From Rhodospirillales bacterium (GTDB lineage: Bacteria > Pseudomonadota > Alphaproteobacteria > Acetobacterales > Acetobacteraceae): 14,243 bases of DNA. The stretch is from NCBI GenBank assembly GCA_025350425.1, contig JANXXW010000454.1, forward strand, positions 1-14,243. The letters run 5' to 3'. Within the stretch, counting starts at the first letter, position 1. Each line of letters begins with the position of its first letter. The position numbers were made by a program, and so were the translations under genes. This document shows, in pieces, positions 1 through 7,791 of this stretch. The notes beneath the pieces were generated by a model. It had not been told where the DNA came from and searched no databases. It saw only the letters and a list, made by a program, of their open reading frames with translations.

Positions 1-600
1 GCGTTCGAGGCGCGCCTCGGCGGTTGAGCGCCCGGTCTTTGCTGCGATCTTGCCGGCGACGGCATCGAGCAATGGCGTATCGGTGTAGCCCGGGCAGACG
101 GCATTGACGGTGACGCCGGTTGCAGCGAGCTCGACGCTCAGCGCGCGGGCCAAGCCGACGACGCCATGCTTGGCCGCCACATAAGCCGCGACGTAGGGGT
201 AGCCGACCAGTCCGGCCGTGGACGCGACATTGACGACGCGGCCTCGCCCCCGCTCCACCATGCCGGGCAGCACGGCCTGGGTCAGCGTATAGACGGAGGT
301 GAGGTTCCCGGCGATGGCGCGGTCCCACATCGCGCGGTCCAACTTGGCGAAGGCCGATGTCTCGACGGCGCCGGCGTTGTTCACGAGGATTTCGACACAG
401 CCGAGATCGGGCGGCGGCGCGGTAACGTCGGCGACGATGAACCCGGCCGCATGGCCGTCTGCCACCATCCGTTCCAGCGTCGCGCGGGTGCGGCCAAGTA
501 TGGTGACGATGGCGCCCGCCTCAGTAAGCGCGCGGGCGATCGCGGCACCGATGCCTTGGCCACCGCCGGTCACCAGGGCGTGCCGTCCGGCCGGCTCCAT
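1..600 (-). CDS. SDR-family NAD(P)-dependent oxidoreductase, probable 3-hydroxyacyl-CoA dehydrogenase (3' end outside window)
   Basis: Reading the minus strand from the ATG at 600 gives 200 residues without a stop before the window edge, so roughly the last 50 residues of a usual 250-residue SDR are missing. Visible classical SDR marks are the TGGGQGIG nucleotide loop (residues 11-18), NNAG (74-77), catalytic Asn99, Ser127 and the YVAAK pair Tyr140/Lys144, followed by the PGYTDTP segment after the active site. The start is supported by a purine-rich AGGGGGAG about 8 bases upstream. SDRs oxidise or reduce hydroxy/oxo substrates with NAD(P)(H). Its position, divergent from the aminobenzoyl-CoA monooxygenase/reductase gene across a 109-bp spacer, suggests it oxidises a 3-hydroxyacyl-CoA intermediate of the anthranilate-CoA pathway. 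That role is inferred; the fold assignment is secure, the substrate is not. Confidence 0.92.
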   Translation of the reverse strand, partial: MEPAGRHALVTGGGQGIGAAIARALTEAGAIVTILGRTRATLERMVADGHAAGFIVADVTAPPPDLGCVEILVNNAGAVETSAFAKLDRAMWDRAIAGNLTSVYTLTQAVLPGMVERGRGRVVNVASTAGLVGYPYVAAYVAAKHGVVGLARALSVELAATGVTVNAVCPGYTDTPLLDAVAGKIAAKTGRSTAEARLER

Positions 601-709
601 GCTTGTCTCCCCCTATTCCAGGGTTGATCTCTACATTGCAGGCCCGATGTTTCAAGTCTAAACTATTTTGCGGCGGCGTTGACCGTCCCGCTTGAGCAGG
701 ACCACCGGC
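601..709. promoter_or_regulatory. Divergent promoter region between SDR and monooxygenase/reductase genes
   Basis: This spacer separates two divergent genes and must hold both promoters. On the plus strand a weak sigma70-like pair can be seen: TTGCAG at 636-641 and TAAACT at 659-664 with 17-bp spacing. An ACAT (633-636) and ATGT (647-650) half-site pair lies between them and could be an operator. Matches to consensus are only partial, so this is a suggestion. GAGCAGGA at 694-701 is the ribosome-binding site of the plus-strand gene. Confidence 0.35.
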
Positions 710-3058
710 ATGAAAATCTCGATCCTCGGCGGTGGCCCGGCTGGCCTGTATTTCGCCATCCTCATGAAGAAAGCGTGGCCGCAATCCGACATTGCGGTGG
801 TGGAGCGCAACCGCGCCAACGAAACGTTTGGCTTCGGCGTGGTATTCTCCGACGCGACGCTCGACACGTTCAAGAAATACGATCTGGAAAGCTACCGTAT
901 GATCACCGGCAGCTTCGCCTACTGGGACGATATCGAGGTGCGGTTCAAGGGCACCACGCACCGCATCGGCGGCAACGGATTCTGCGGCTGCGCGCGCCGC
1001 AAGCTGTTGATGTTGTTGCAGGAGCGCGCACTGGGGCTCGGCGTGACGCTACAGTTCGAGACCGACATCTCGGACCTTACGGCGTTTGCCGACAGCGACC
1101 TGGTCGTGGCGGCCGACGGCATCAACTCCGGCGTGCGCGAGGCCAACCGCGACCACTTCAAACCGACCGTGGATTTGCGACCGAACCGCTTCACCTGGAT
1201 GGGCTCGACCCGGCCGCTCGACGCCTTCACGTTCAGTTTCCGCGAGACCGAGTTCGGCGTGTTCATCGCGCACGCCTACCAGTACGAGCAGGGGCTCTCG
1301 ACCTGGATTCTGGAGACCAGCACGGAGACCTACGAGAAGGCCGGGCTGGAGGCGATGACAGAAGCGGAGTCGGCGCGGTTCCTGGAAGGCGTGTTCGCCG
1401 AGGACCTCGACGGTCATTCGCTCATTACCAACCGTTCGCTGTGGCGGCGTTTCCCGATGATCCGCAACGCGACGGCGGTGATGGGCAATGTCGTGCTGCT
1501 GGGTGACGCCAAATCGACCGCGCATTTCTCTATCGGGTCCGGCACCAAGCTCGCGATGGAGGACGCCATCGCGCTGTACGAAGCGTTCCAGTCGAGCAGC
1601 AGCGTATCGGCGGCGCTGACACGGTTCGAGACCTCGCGCCGCGACGTGGTGGAGCGCACACAGCACGCAGCCGACGTGTCGCTGGTATGGTTCGAGCATG
1701 TCGAGCGGTTCTGGAACATGGACCCAACACAGTTCGTGTTCGGTTTGATGACGCGCTCGAAGTCGATCACCTACGATAACCTCAAGCTGCGCGCGCCGGA
1801 GTTCGTGGACGAGACGGATTTGATGTTCGCAGCCCAGGTCAAGGACAGCGGCTTTGACGTCAGCCGCAACCACCCGCTGCCGCCGATGTTCCAGCCGTTC
1901 GCGCTGCGCGACATGGTGATACCCAACCGTGTCGTGGTCTCGCCGATGTGTATGTACTCGGCTGAAGACGGCGTGCCTGGCGATTGGCACATGGTGCATT
2001 ACGGCTCCCGCGCCGTCGGTGGCGCCGGGTTGATCTTCACGGAAATGACGGATGTGACCGCAGATGCCCGGATCAGCCCGGGTTGTGCCGGCATCTACAA
2101 CAATGAGCAGGAAGCGGCATGGAAGCGCGTCGTCGGCTTCGTGCATGGGCGCAGTCGGGGACGCATCTGCATGCAGTTGGGCCACGCGGGCCGTAAGGGT
2201 GCAACCAAGCTGATGTGGGACGGGATGGACCGTCCGCTGGACAGCGGGGCGTGGCCCATCGTGGCACCTTCGCCGATCCCTTACTACGCCGATAGCCAGG
2301 TGCCGCGCGAGATGACGCGGGCGGACATGTGGCAGGTGACGAATGATTTCGTGGCGGCGACGATCCGGGCGGATCGCGCTGGCTTCGACATGATCGAGAT
2401 GCATTGCGCGCACGGCTACCTGCTGGCCTCGTTCGTCTCCCCGCTCACCAACCGGCGCACGGACGAATATGGCGGCAGCCTCGACAACCGGTTGCGCTTT
2501 CCGCTGGAGGTGTTCGAGGCGATGCGAGCGGCATGGCCACCGGGCAAGCCGATGTCGGTGCGGATTTCGGCCACTGACTGGATGGAAGGCGGCATCACCG
2601 GCGACGACGCACTGGAAATATCACGGGCGTTTCGGCACGCTGGGTGTGACCTCATCGACGTCTCGTCGGGCCAGACGGTGCCGGAAGCGCGACCGATCTA
2701 CGGGCGCATGTACCAGACACCGTTCTCCGACCAGATCCGCAACGACGGTGGAATGGCGACCATGTGCGTCGGGAATATCACCAATGCGGATCAGGTGAAT
2801 TCAATTTTGGCTGCCGGGCGTGCTGACTTGGTGGCGTTGGGGCGCCCTCATTTAACCGACCCGTATTTCACGTTGCACGCGGCCGCTCAGTATGGGGTCT
2901 CGCTATTATCCGGCCCACCGCAATACGAGCCCGGTCGCTCGCAACTTTTCCGGGTTGCGCAGCAGGATCAGGCGGAGTTGCGGGAGTTGAAGCTCAAAGC
3001 CAAGCCAAAGCGGCACGCCCTGGTTACGGCTGCGGCAGGGTTGCCCGGCGCAGCTTGA
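710..3058 (+). CDS. Bifunctional FAD monooxygenase / old-yellow-enzyme fusion: 2-aminobenzoyl-CoA monooxygenase/reductase (salicylyl-CoA 5-hydroxylase family)
   Basis: The 782-residue protein joins two flavoenzymes. Residues 1 to about 385 form an FAD-dependent aromatic hydroxylase: GGGPAGL (7-13) binds the FAD adenosine, ADG around 135-137 is the DG motif, and GDAK from 265 is the GD motif. From about residue 388 an old-yellow-enzyme barrel begins (MFQPFALRDMVIPNR), with HCAHGYLL (565-572) and RTDEYGGSLDNR shortly after. This architecture is known from 2-aminobenzoyl-CoA monooxygenase/reductase of the aerobic anthranilate-CoA pathway and from salicylyl-CoA 5-hydroxylases: the N-terminal half hydroxylates the ring of the CoA thioester and the OYE half reduces it. 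I chose the ATG at 710 over the in-frame TTG at 692 because GAGCAGGA (694-701) is correctly placed for 710 and GGGPAGL then sits at the usual distance. The neighbouring aryl-CoA ligase supports the pathway. Anthranilate versus salicylate as substrate cannot be decided from sequence. Confidence 0.93.
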   Translation: MKISILGGGPAGLYFAILMKKAWPQSDIAVVERNRANETFGFGVVFSDATLDTFKKYDLESYRMITGSFAYWDDIEVRFKGTTHRIGGNGFCGCARRKLLMLLQERALGLGVTLQFETDISDLTAFADSDLVVAADGINSGVREANRDHFKPTVDLRPNRFTWMGSTRPLDAFTFSFRETEFGVFIAHAYQYEQGLSTWILETSTETYEKAGLEAMTEAESARFLEGVFAEDLDGHSLITNRSLWRRFPMIRNATAVMGNVVLLGDAKSTAHFSIGSGTKLAMEDAIALYEAFQSSSSVSAALTRFETSRRDVVERTQHAADVSLVWFEHVERFWNMDPTQFVFGLMTRSKSITYDNLKLRAPEFVDETDLMFAAQVKDSGFDVSRNHPLPPMFQPFALRDMVIPNRVVVSPMCMYSAEDGVPGDWHMVHYGSRAVGGAGLIFTEMTDVTADARISPGCAGIYNNEQEAAWKRVVGFVHGRSRGRICMQLGHAGRKGATKLMWDGMDRPLDSGAWPIVAPSPIPYYADSQVPREMTRADMWQVTNDFVAATIRADRAGFDMIEMHCAHGYLLASFVSPLTNRRTDEYGGSLDNRLRFPLEVFEAMRAAWPPGKPMSVRISATDWMEGGITGDDALEISRAFRHAGCDLIDVSSGQTVPEARPIYGRMYQTPFSDQIRNDGGMATMCVGNITNADQVNSILAAGRADLVALGRPHLTDPYFTLHAAAQYGVSLLSGPPQYEPGRSQLFRVAQQDQAELRELKLKAKPKRHALVTAAAGLPGAA

Positions 3059-4649
3059 AACGCTGCAGCTTGCCTGTTTCGGTGCGTGGCAGGGTATCGA
3101 CGTATTCGATCGCACGAGGATATTTGTAGGGCGCCATCTCGGCCTTGACGAAGGCCTGCAACATCTTCGTCATCGCTGCATCTCCAACAAGTCCTGGCTG
3201 CAACACGATCAAGGCCGTCACCAACATGCCGCGCGCCTCGTCGGGCGTGCCGATCACGGCGCATTCGGCTACGGCGGGATGCAGCAGCAATACGCTTTCC
3301 ACCTCGGGGCCGGCAATGTTGTAGCCGCCGCTCACAATCATGTCGTCCGAGCGGGCCTGGTACCAGAAGTAACCGTCCGCATCGCGCAAATACGTGTCGC
3401 CGGTCAGGTTCCAGCCGTTCTGCACATACACGGCCTGGCGTTCATCGGCGAGATAGCGGCACCCCGTCGGACCGCGCACCGCGAGCCGTCCCATCGTGCC
3501 GTCCGGAACCTCGCGGCCTTCGGCATCGACAACCCGCGCCTCGTAGCCCGGAACCGGACGTCCGGTGCTTCCGGCGCGCGCATCCTCGGCGCGGTCACCG
3601 ATGAAGATGTGCAACATCTCGGTCGAGCCGATGCCGTCCATGATGCGGATGCCAGTGACCTGTTCCCAGGCCTCGAAAATGGCGCTTGGCAGGGTTTCGC
3701 CGGCGGACACGCATTTACGTAGGCTGGACAGATCATGGTCTGCGAGCTTGCTGAGCATGGCGCGATAGGCGGTCGGTGCGGTGATGCAGATGGTCGCACG
3801 ATGCTTTTCGATGCCCGAAAGTAGCTCCTCAGGGCCGGGTTTTTCGAGCAGAACGGTCGAGGAACCGCCATAAAGTGGAAAAAGTAGCATGCCCCCGAGG
3901 CCGAATGTGAAGGCCAACGGGGGTGACCCGATGAACCGGTCGTGCGGTCCAGGCCGCAAAACATGCCGCGCGTAGCTGTCGCAGGTCGCCATCACGTCCC
4001 GATGCGTATGCATCGTACCTTTCGGGACGCCGGTGGTGCCCGACGTGAAGGCGATCAGGCACACATCCTCGGCAGCGGTGTCGCACGCGGCGAACTCCGG
4101 GGAGGCGCCCGCCATCATCGCCTCAAGTCCGCTTTCGGAACTGTCATTGAACATAACGATCCGCGTCAGGGCCGGCGAGAATGCCTGAGCGCTCACCATC
4201 TCGTCCGCCAGCCGGGCGTCGCACAGCGCGAGTGGGATGCGTGCCTTCTCGATCGGATGGAGCAACTCCCGCGCCCGCAGCAGCGGCATGGTCGCGACCA
4301 CGATGCCGCCCGCCTTCAGCACCGCCAGGTAGCACGCCGCCATAATGGGGTTGTTGGCCGAGCGCAAAAGCACCCGCCCACCCGGGATCAGGCCCAGACG
4401 TTCCACCAACACGTTGGCGATCCGGTTCACCGCCTCCGCAAGGCCGCCATAGCTGAAGTTGTGATCGCTGCCGATCAGGCAGGGCCGGTCCGCATGTCCC
4501 TCCGCCACCCAGCGGTCCAGCAGGATCGAAACTGCATTGAGCCGGACGGGATACTGGAATTCGGGCCGGTTCAGCAGAAAGTCGGGCCACATCTCACGCG
4601 GAGGAAGGTTAGCGCGGGCGAAATGATCGGCCGTCCCGGTATCCGCCAT
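3024..4649 (-). CDS. abmG: Aryl-CoA ligase, benzoate-CoA ligase family, probable 2-aminobenzoate-CoA ligase
   Basis: A 541-residue ANL-superfamily adenylating enzyme of normal length. It has the P-loop TSGTTGVPKG (202-211), GSTE (341-344), TGD (416-418), the hinge region SDDMIVSGGYN (434-444) and the C-terminal catalytic Lys527 in ETGKLQR. Such enzymes activate an aromatic acid as acyl-AMP and transfer it to CoA. The neighbouring monooxygenase/reductase acts on 2-aminobenzoyl-CoA-type substrates, which makes anthranilate the likeliest substrate; benzoate or salicylate remain possible, so the symbol is tentative. The start at 4649 is backed by GTAGGAGCG just upstream on the minus strand. Its stop codon lies inside the 3' end of the convergent fusion gene, giving a 35-bp tail-to-tail overlap. 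It is transcribed separately from that gene but in the same direction as the SDR. Confidence 0.9.
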   Translation of the reverse strand: MADTGTADHFARANLPPREMWPDFLLNRPEFQYPVRLNAVSILLDRWVAEGHADRPCLIGSDHNFSYGGLAEAVNRIANVLVERLGLIPGGRVLLRSANNPIMAACYLAVLKAGGIVVATMPLLRARELLHPIEKARIPLALCDARLADEMVSAQAFSPALTRIVMFNDSSESGLEAMMAGASPEFAACDTAAEDVCLIAFTSGTTGVPKGTMHTHRDVMATCDSYARHVLRPGPHDRFIGSPPLAFTFGLGGMLLFPLYGGSSTVLLEKPGPEELLSGIEKHRATICITAPTAYRAMLSKLADHDLSSLRKCVSAGETLPSAIFEAWEQVTGIRIMDGIGSTEMLHIFIGDRAEDARAGSTGRPVPGYEARVVDAEGREVPDGTMGRLAVRGPTGCRYLADERQAVYVQNGWNLTGDTYLRDADGYFWYQARSDDMIVSGGYNIAGPEVESVLLLHPAVAECAVIGTPDEARGMLVTALIVLQPGLVGDAAMTKMLQAFVKAEMAPYKYPRAIEYVDTLPRTETGKLQRFKLRRATLPQP

Positions 4650-4747
4650 TTCGCTCCTACTACCTTGACAAATGCAGCCTAAATGTCACCCGGTAATGGG
4701 TCAACGTCGTTGGGCGTTGGCACTGACGCATAATGGAGGATGTCGAG
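4650..4747. promoter_or_regulatory. Divergent promoter region between CoA ligase and lipoprotein genes
   Basis: On the minus strand, towards the ligase, TTGACC (4699-4704) and TAGGCT (4676-4681) have 17-bp spacing and could be a sigma70-type promoter with a poor -10. An imperfect palindrome, T-x-ACCC-N6-GGGT-x-A (4686-4703), overlaps the -35 and spacer and could be an operator for an aromatic-CoA-responsive repressor. No convincing plus-strand promoter was found; a TTGACA at 4665-4670 lacks a good -10 partner. GGAGGA at 4735-4740 is the ribosome-binding site of the lipoprotein gene. Confidence 0.3.
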
Positions 4748-5320
4748 ATGTCCAAGACCAGGTCCGTCACCGCCATTGCGGTCACGCTCGCGCTGGGCGC
4801 CTGTGTGGCCGCCCCTACCGCGCCCACCGTGCTAGCGCTGCCCACGCCGGGCAAACCCTACGCGCAGTTTCAGTCCGAGGATTACAACTGCCGCGCCACC
4901 GCCGAGCAGGCGACCGCGGGCCAGGCCGAAGCCGCCAATAATCGCGCGATTGGGGGTACTGTGCTGGGCACAGCGTTGGGGGCCGCGGGCGGCGCCCTGA
5001 TCGGCTCGGCCTTCGGCAACCCCGGAGCGGGCGCCGCGGTAGGAGCTACGGCTGGCCTGGGCATTGGCGGCAGCTACGCCGGCAGCAGCAGCGCCACCGC
5101 CAACTACACGCTCCAGCAGCGTTTCGACATCGTCTACACCCAGTGCATGTATGCCAGCCACAACACGGTCCAAGCCCAGCCGATCGGCTTCGCGGCCTAT
5201 CCCGTCGTGGTCCCGTACGAGCGGGTATACGCGGCACCATATCCGCCGGCCTATGCGGCGCCATACCCGTATCCCTACGCCCAACCCTACCCCTACCCCT
5301 ATCCCTACCGCCCATACTGA
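4748..5320 (+). CDS. Glycine-zipper family lipoprotein with Tyr/Pro-rich tail
   Basis: A predicted 190-residue envelope protein. Residues 1-18 form a short lipoprotein signal ending in the lipobox L16-G17-A18-C19, so Cys19 is the likely lipidated residue. Residues about 69-112 are a Gly/Ala-rich glycine-zipper segment able to associate with membrane. FDIVYTQCMYA (126-136) matches the conserved motif that follows glycine zippers in this family. The last 30 residues are an unusual PY-rich tail (repeats of PYP, PYA). I chose the ATG at 4748 over the in-frame ATG at 4733 because GGAGGA (4735-4740) then sits 7 bases upstream and the signal peptide has normal length. Biochemical function is unknown. 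It is followed by a strong hairpin, so it is probably a single-gene unit. Confidence 0.85.
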   Translation: MSKTRSVTAIAVTLALGACVAAPTAPTVLALPTPGKPYAQFQSEDYNCRATAEQATAGQAEAANNRAIGGTVLGTALGAAGGALIGSAFGNPGAGAAVGATAGLGIGGSYAGSSSATANYTLQQRFDIVYTQCMYASHNTVQAQPIGFAAYPVVVPYERVYAAPYPPAYAAPYPYPYAQPYPYPYPYRPY

Positions 5321-5333
5321 ACAGTTGAACGCG

Positions 5334-5362
5334 ACCGCGCCGCCAACCCAAAGCGGCGCGGT
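5334..5362 (+). terminator. Stem-loop between lipoprotein and ABC transporter genes
   Basis: ACCGCGCCGC (5334-5343) and GCGGCGCGGT (5353-5362) pair perfectly as a 10-bp GC stem with a 9-base loop, starting 13 bases after the lipoprotein stop. There is no long T run after it, so it may be an attenuating or Rho-assisted terminator rather than a classic intrinsic one. It covers the TTG at 5362, which argues against that codon as the ABC gene start. Confidence 0.55.
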
Positions 5363-5397
5363 TGACGCATCCGGCAGGCAGGTTCACTCACGCCGCG

Positions 5398-7245
5398 ATG
5401 TTCCATTGGTTCGAACGCCGCCTCCGCCCCACCGAGCTTCCGCCGAATGCGACCCCCCCGATCGCTGCCGACGGGCGTGGCCTGATGCTTTTCTACTGGC
5501 ACTTCGTGCGCCAGGCGCGTGGCTTGGTGATCTCATTGTTCTGCATCGGCCTGGTGGTGGCCCTGCTCGATACCGCCGTGCCGCTGTTCATCGGCCGGCT
5601 GGTGACGCTGGTCGCCACCACGCCACCCGAAAACCTCATCCCAGATGCCTGGCCGCAACTGCTCGCGATGGCATTCGCGTTTCTGGTATTGCGCCCAGCC
5701 GCGTTGCTGATGCGCTTCCTCGTCACCAATCAGGCGATCGCGCCCGGCCTCACCAACCTCGTGCGCTGGCAAAGCCATTGGCACGTCGTGCGGCAAAGCT
5801 GGACGTTCTTCCAGAACGATTTCGCCGGCCGCATCGCCAACCGCGTGATGCAGACCGGGCCGGCCCTGCGCGAGAGCATCGTGCAGGGCACGAACGCCGT
5901 GTGGTACATCATTGTCTACGGCACCAGCGCGTCCGTCGTGCTGGCCAGCGCTGACATAAATCTCGCGCTGCCGATGCTGCTTTGGTTCGTCGGTTACATC
6001 GCGCTGCTGCGCTACTTCGTGCCCCGGATGCGCGACCGCTCCCGCGCGATGTCGGAGGTCCGCTCGGCGCTCACCGGCAAGATCGTGGACAGCTACACCA
6101 ACATCCTTACGGTGAAGTTGTTTGCCCGCGCGCGGGACGAGGACGCCTTCGTGCGCGATGGCGTGGACGATCATACAAGCGCCTACCATCGCCAGCTTCG
6201 CACGATCACCACTTTCATCACCACGCTGACGGTGCTGAACGCGCTCATGGTGGTTGCTACCGGCGGCATGGCGGTCTGGCTGTGGACACTCGGCCGCATC
6301 CCGGTCGGCATGGTCGCCACCGCCTTGCCGCTTGCCTGGCAGATTTCCAACATCGCCGGCTGGGTGTCGGACAACGTGACCGGCATCTTCGAGAACGTCG
6401 GCGTCGTGCAGGACGGCATGAAATCCATCGCCGTCGCGCGACAGATGCCCGATGCCGACCACGCCACCGACCTCGTGGTAAGCCGGGGCGAGATCCGCTT
6501 TGAGGGGGTGCGCTTCGGCTACGGCACCGCGCGCGGCGTACTGCACGATCTCGACCTGTCGATCGCGCCAGGCGAGCGCGTCGGTCTGGTCGGGCATTCC
6601 GGCGCCGGCAAGAGCACGCTGGTGAACCTGCTTCTGTCTTTCTACAAGCCCGAGGCCGGCCGCATCGTGATCGACGGCCAGGACCTTTGCGACGTGACAC
6701 AGGAAAGCCTGCGCGGCCAGATCGCCATGGTCACGCAGGACACCTCCCTGCTGCACCGTTCCATCCGCGAGAACATCCGTTACGGTCGCCCCGAGGCGCC
6801 GGAATCCGAGGTGATCGACGCCGCGCGCCAGGCAGAGGCGTTCGACTTCATCAGCACGCTGGAGGACTGGAACGGCCGCACCGGCTTTGATGCCCATGTC
6901 GGCGAACGTGGCGTGAAGCTCTCCGGCGGACAGCGCCAGCGCATCGCCATCGCCCGCGTCATCCTCAAGAACGCGCCCATCCTGGTGCTGGACGAAGCGA
7001 CTTCCGCGCTGGACTCCGAAGTGGAGGCGGCGATCCAGAACCAGTTGGAACGGCTGATGCGTGGCCGCACCGTGATCGCCATCGCGCACCGCCTGTCCAC
7101 CATCGCGCGCATGGACCGATTGGTGGTGATGGAGCACGGTCGCATCGTCGAGCAAGGCAGCCATGCCGCGTTGCTCAAAGCGGGCGGGGCCTATGCGCGG
7201 CTTTGGGCGAGCCAATCGGGCGGGTTCGCGGAGGCGGCGGAGTAG
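5398..7245 (+). CDS. ABC transporter half-molecule, fused permease and ATPase (MsbA/multidrug exporter type)
   Basis: A 615-residue type IV exporter half-transporter that should work as a homodimer in the inner membrane. Residues about 30-320 form the six-helix transmembrane domain and the rest the nucleotide-binding domain. All ATPase motifs are present: Walker A GHSGAGKST (399-407), Q-loop VTQD, signature LSGGQ (508-512) followed by RQR, Walker B LVLDEA (529-534) and the H-loop His564. It probably exports a lipid, drug or other hydrophobic compound; the substrate cannot be told. I prefer the ATG at 5398 to the in-frame TTG at 5362, which is inside a terminator-like stem; the Shine-Dalgarno before 5398 is weak. 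The 3' end of this gene, from about 6779, recurs as a damaged copy at 12790-13122. Confidence 0.93.
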   Translation: MFHWFERRLRPTELPPNATPPIAADGRGLMLFYWHFVRQARGLVISLFCIGLVVALLDTAVPLFIGRLVTLVATTPPENLIPDAWPQLLAMAFAFLVLRPAALLMRFLVTNQAIAPGLTNLVRWQSHWHVVRQSWTFFQNDFAGRIANRVMQTGPALRESIVQGTNAVWYIIVYGTSASVVLASADINLALPMLLWFVGYIALLRYFVPRMRDRSRAMSEVRSALTGKIVDSYTNILTVKLFARARDEDAFVRDGVDDHTSAYHRQLRTITTFITTLTVLNALMVVATGGMAVWLWTLGRIPVGMVATALPLAWQISNIAGWVSDNVTGIFENVGVVQDGMKSIAVARQMPDADHATDLVVSRGEIRFEGVRFGYGTARGVLHDLDLSIAPGERVGLVGHSGAGKSTLVNLLLSFYKPEAGRIVIDGQDLCDVTQESLRGQIAMVTQDTSLLHRSIRENIRYGRPEAPESEVIDAARQAEAFDFISTLEDWNGRTGFDAHVGERGVKLSGGQRQRIAIARVILKNAPILVLDEATSALDSEVEAAIQNQLERLMRGRTVIAIAHRLSTIARMDRLVVMEHGRIVEQGSHAALLKAGGAYARLWASQSGGFAEAAE

Positions 7246-7271
7246 GGCTTCAGTATCGCTGGATTCTATTC

Positions 7272-7293
7272 CCCTCTCCCGTAAAGGAGAGGG
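7272..7293. terminator. Bidirectional hairpin between convergent genes
   Basis: CCCTCTCC (7272-7279) and GGAGAGGG (7286-7293) form a perfect 8-bp stem with a 6-base loop, lying between the stop of the ABC gene and the stop of the repeat-protein gene on the other strand. There is no T run. Position and symmetry suggest it insulates both transcripts. Confidence 0.5.
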
Positions 7294-7315
7294 AAATGCG
7301 ACTACGGTGAACCTC

Positions 7316-7657
7316 CTAGCCAAGCCATTGCTGGGGCATCAACGGCCCGAAGCGAAACACTGCTTCCTCGACGCCAGCCATGGCGAAGTTCTTGGTGCCG
7401 AACCCGTTGCTTTCACCCTCGGCGAAATTCTTGGTACCCAACCCGTTGCTTTCACCCTCAGCGAAATTCTTGGTGCCGAACCCGTTGCTTTCACCTTCGG
7501 CGAAGTTCTTGGTACCCAACCCGTTACTTTCACCTTTGACGTATAAGGTCGGATCCGTCGAAATCGTGTTCCCGGTCCGCATTTTGGGTGTCTCAAGCGC
7601 GACCGGCAGGGCGGCAGCGGCCAGCAAAAAGGTCGATGCGATAAACAAGCGATTCAT
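7316..7657 (-). CDS. Small secreted protein of four 13-residue tandem repeats, function unknown
   Basis: A 113-residue protein I do not recognise. Residues 1-20 (MNRLFIASTFLLAAAALPVA) look like a Sec signal peptide. After a short linker come four in-register repeats of GESNG[L/F]GTKNFA[E/M] at 42-54, 55-67, 68-80 and 81-93, then a short tail with FRFGPLMPQQWLG. The variable residue alternates Leu, Phe, Leu, Phe, so the array probably arose by duplication of a 26-residue dimer. The start is the ATG at 7657, with GGAG about 6 bases upstream; an in-frame ATG at 7669 overlaps that site and is less likely. Coding on this strand is supported by the signal peptide and ribosome-binding site. The gene is divergent from a small membrane-peptide gene, across a spacer with two palindromes. 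Confidence 0.7.
   Translation of the reverse strand: MNRLFIASTFLLAAAALPVALETPKMRTGNTISTDPTLYVKGESNGLGTKNFAEGESNGFGTKNFAEGESNGLGTKNFAEGESNGFGTKNFAMAGVEEAVFRFGPLMPQQWLG
7383..7538 (-). repeat. Four tandem 39-bp direct repeats inside the small secreted protein gene
   Basis: Units are 7383-7421, 7422-7460, 7461-7499 and 7500-7538, with no spacers. Units 1 and 3 share GGTGCCGAA while units 2 and 4 share GGTACCCAA, so the array has a 78-bp higher-order period. Each unit is 13 codons and preserves the reading frame. Confidence 0.95.
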
Positions 7658-7746
7658 GTCCGTCTCCATCGTGGTCCAAGACGACGGGCGGTTCGCAGGA
7701 AACGCCGTTCGTCCCGCGCACCATGGATGCCCGCCTCAAACGGCGA

Positions 7747-7762
7747 TCTGAACCGATTCAGA
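7747..7762. promoter_or_regulatory. Palindrome TCTGAA-N4-TTCAGA, copy 1 (candidate operator)
   Basis: A perfect 6-bp inverted repeat around CCGA. It lies about 90 bp upstream of the repeat-protein start on the minus strand and 155 bp upstream of the small membrane-peptide gene on the plus strand. A second copy with the same arms and spacer length is centred 46 bp away, which argues for a protein-binding site. The binding protein is unknown. Confidence 0.5.
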
Positions 7763-7791
7763 GTCCCGCCAAGCCCTGCCGGCATCCCATC

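Noticed and set aside
1049..2413. Long minus-strand open frame (454 codons) opposite the monooxygenase/reductase
   Set aside because: It is His/Arg-rich with no recognisable motif, and the plus strand encodes clear flavoenzyme motifs over the same bases.
5362..5397. Upstream TTG start for the ABC transporter
   Set aside because: The codon lies in the right arm of a terminator-like stem and has no ribosome-binding site; the ATG at 5398 begins a normal-length protein.
5533..7323. Minus-strand open frame of about 596 codons opposite the ABC transporter
   Set aside because: High-GC shadow frame: composition is His/Asp/Arg-rich, no motifs, and the plus strand has all ABC motifs.
7383..7538. Four direct repeats considered as a CRISPR array
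   Set aside because: The repeats abut without spacers and lie in a coding frame with a 13-codon period.
7380..7751. Plus-strand frame with repeated AKFLVPNPLLSPS over the 39-bp repeats
   Set aside because: The minus-strand frame has a signal peptide and ribosome-binding site; the plus-strand repeat is its antisense reflection.
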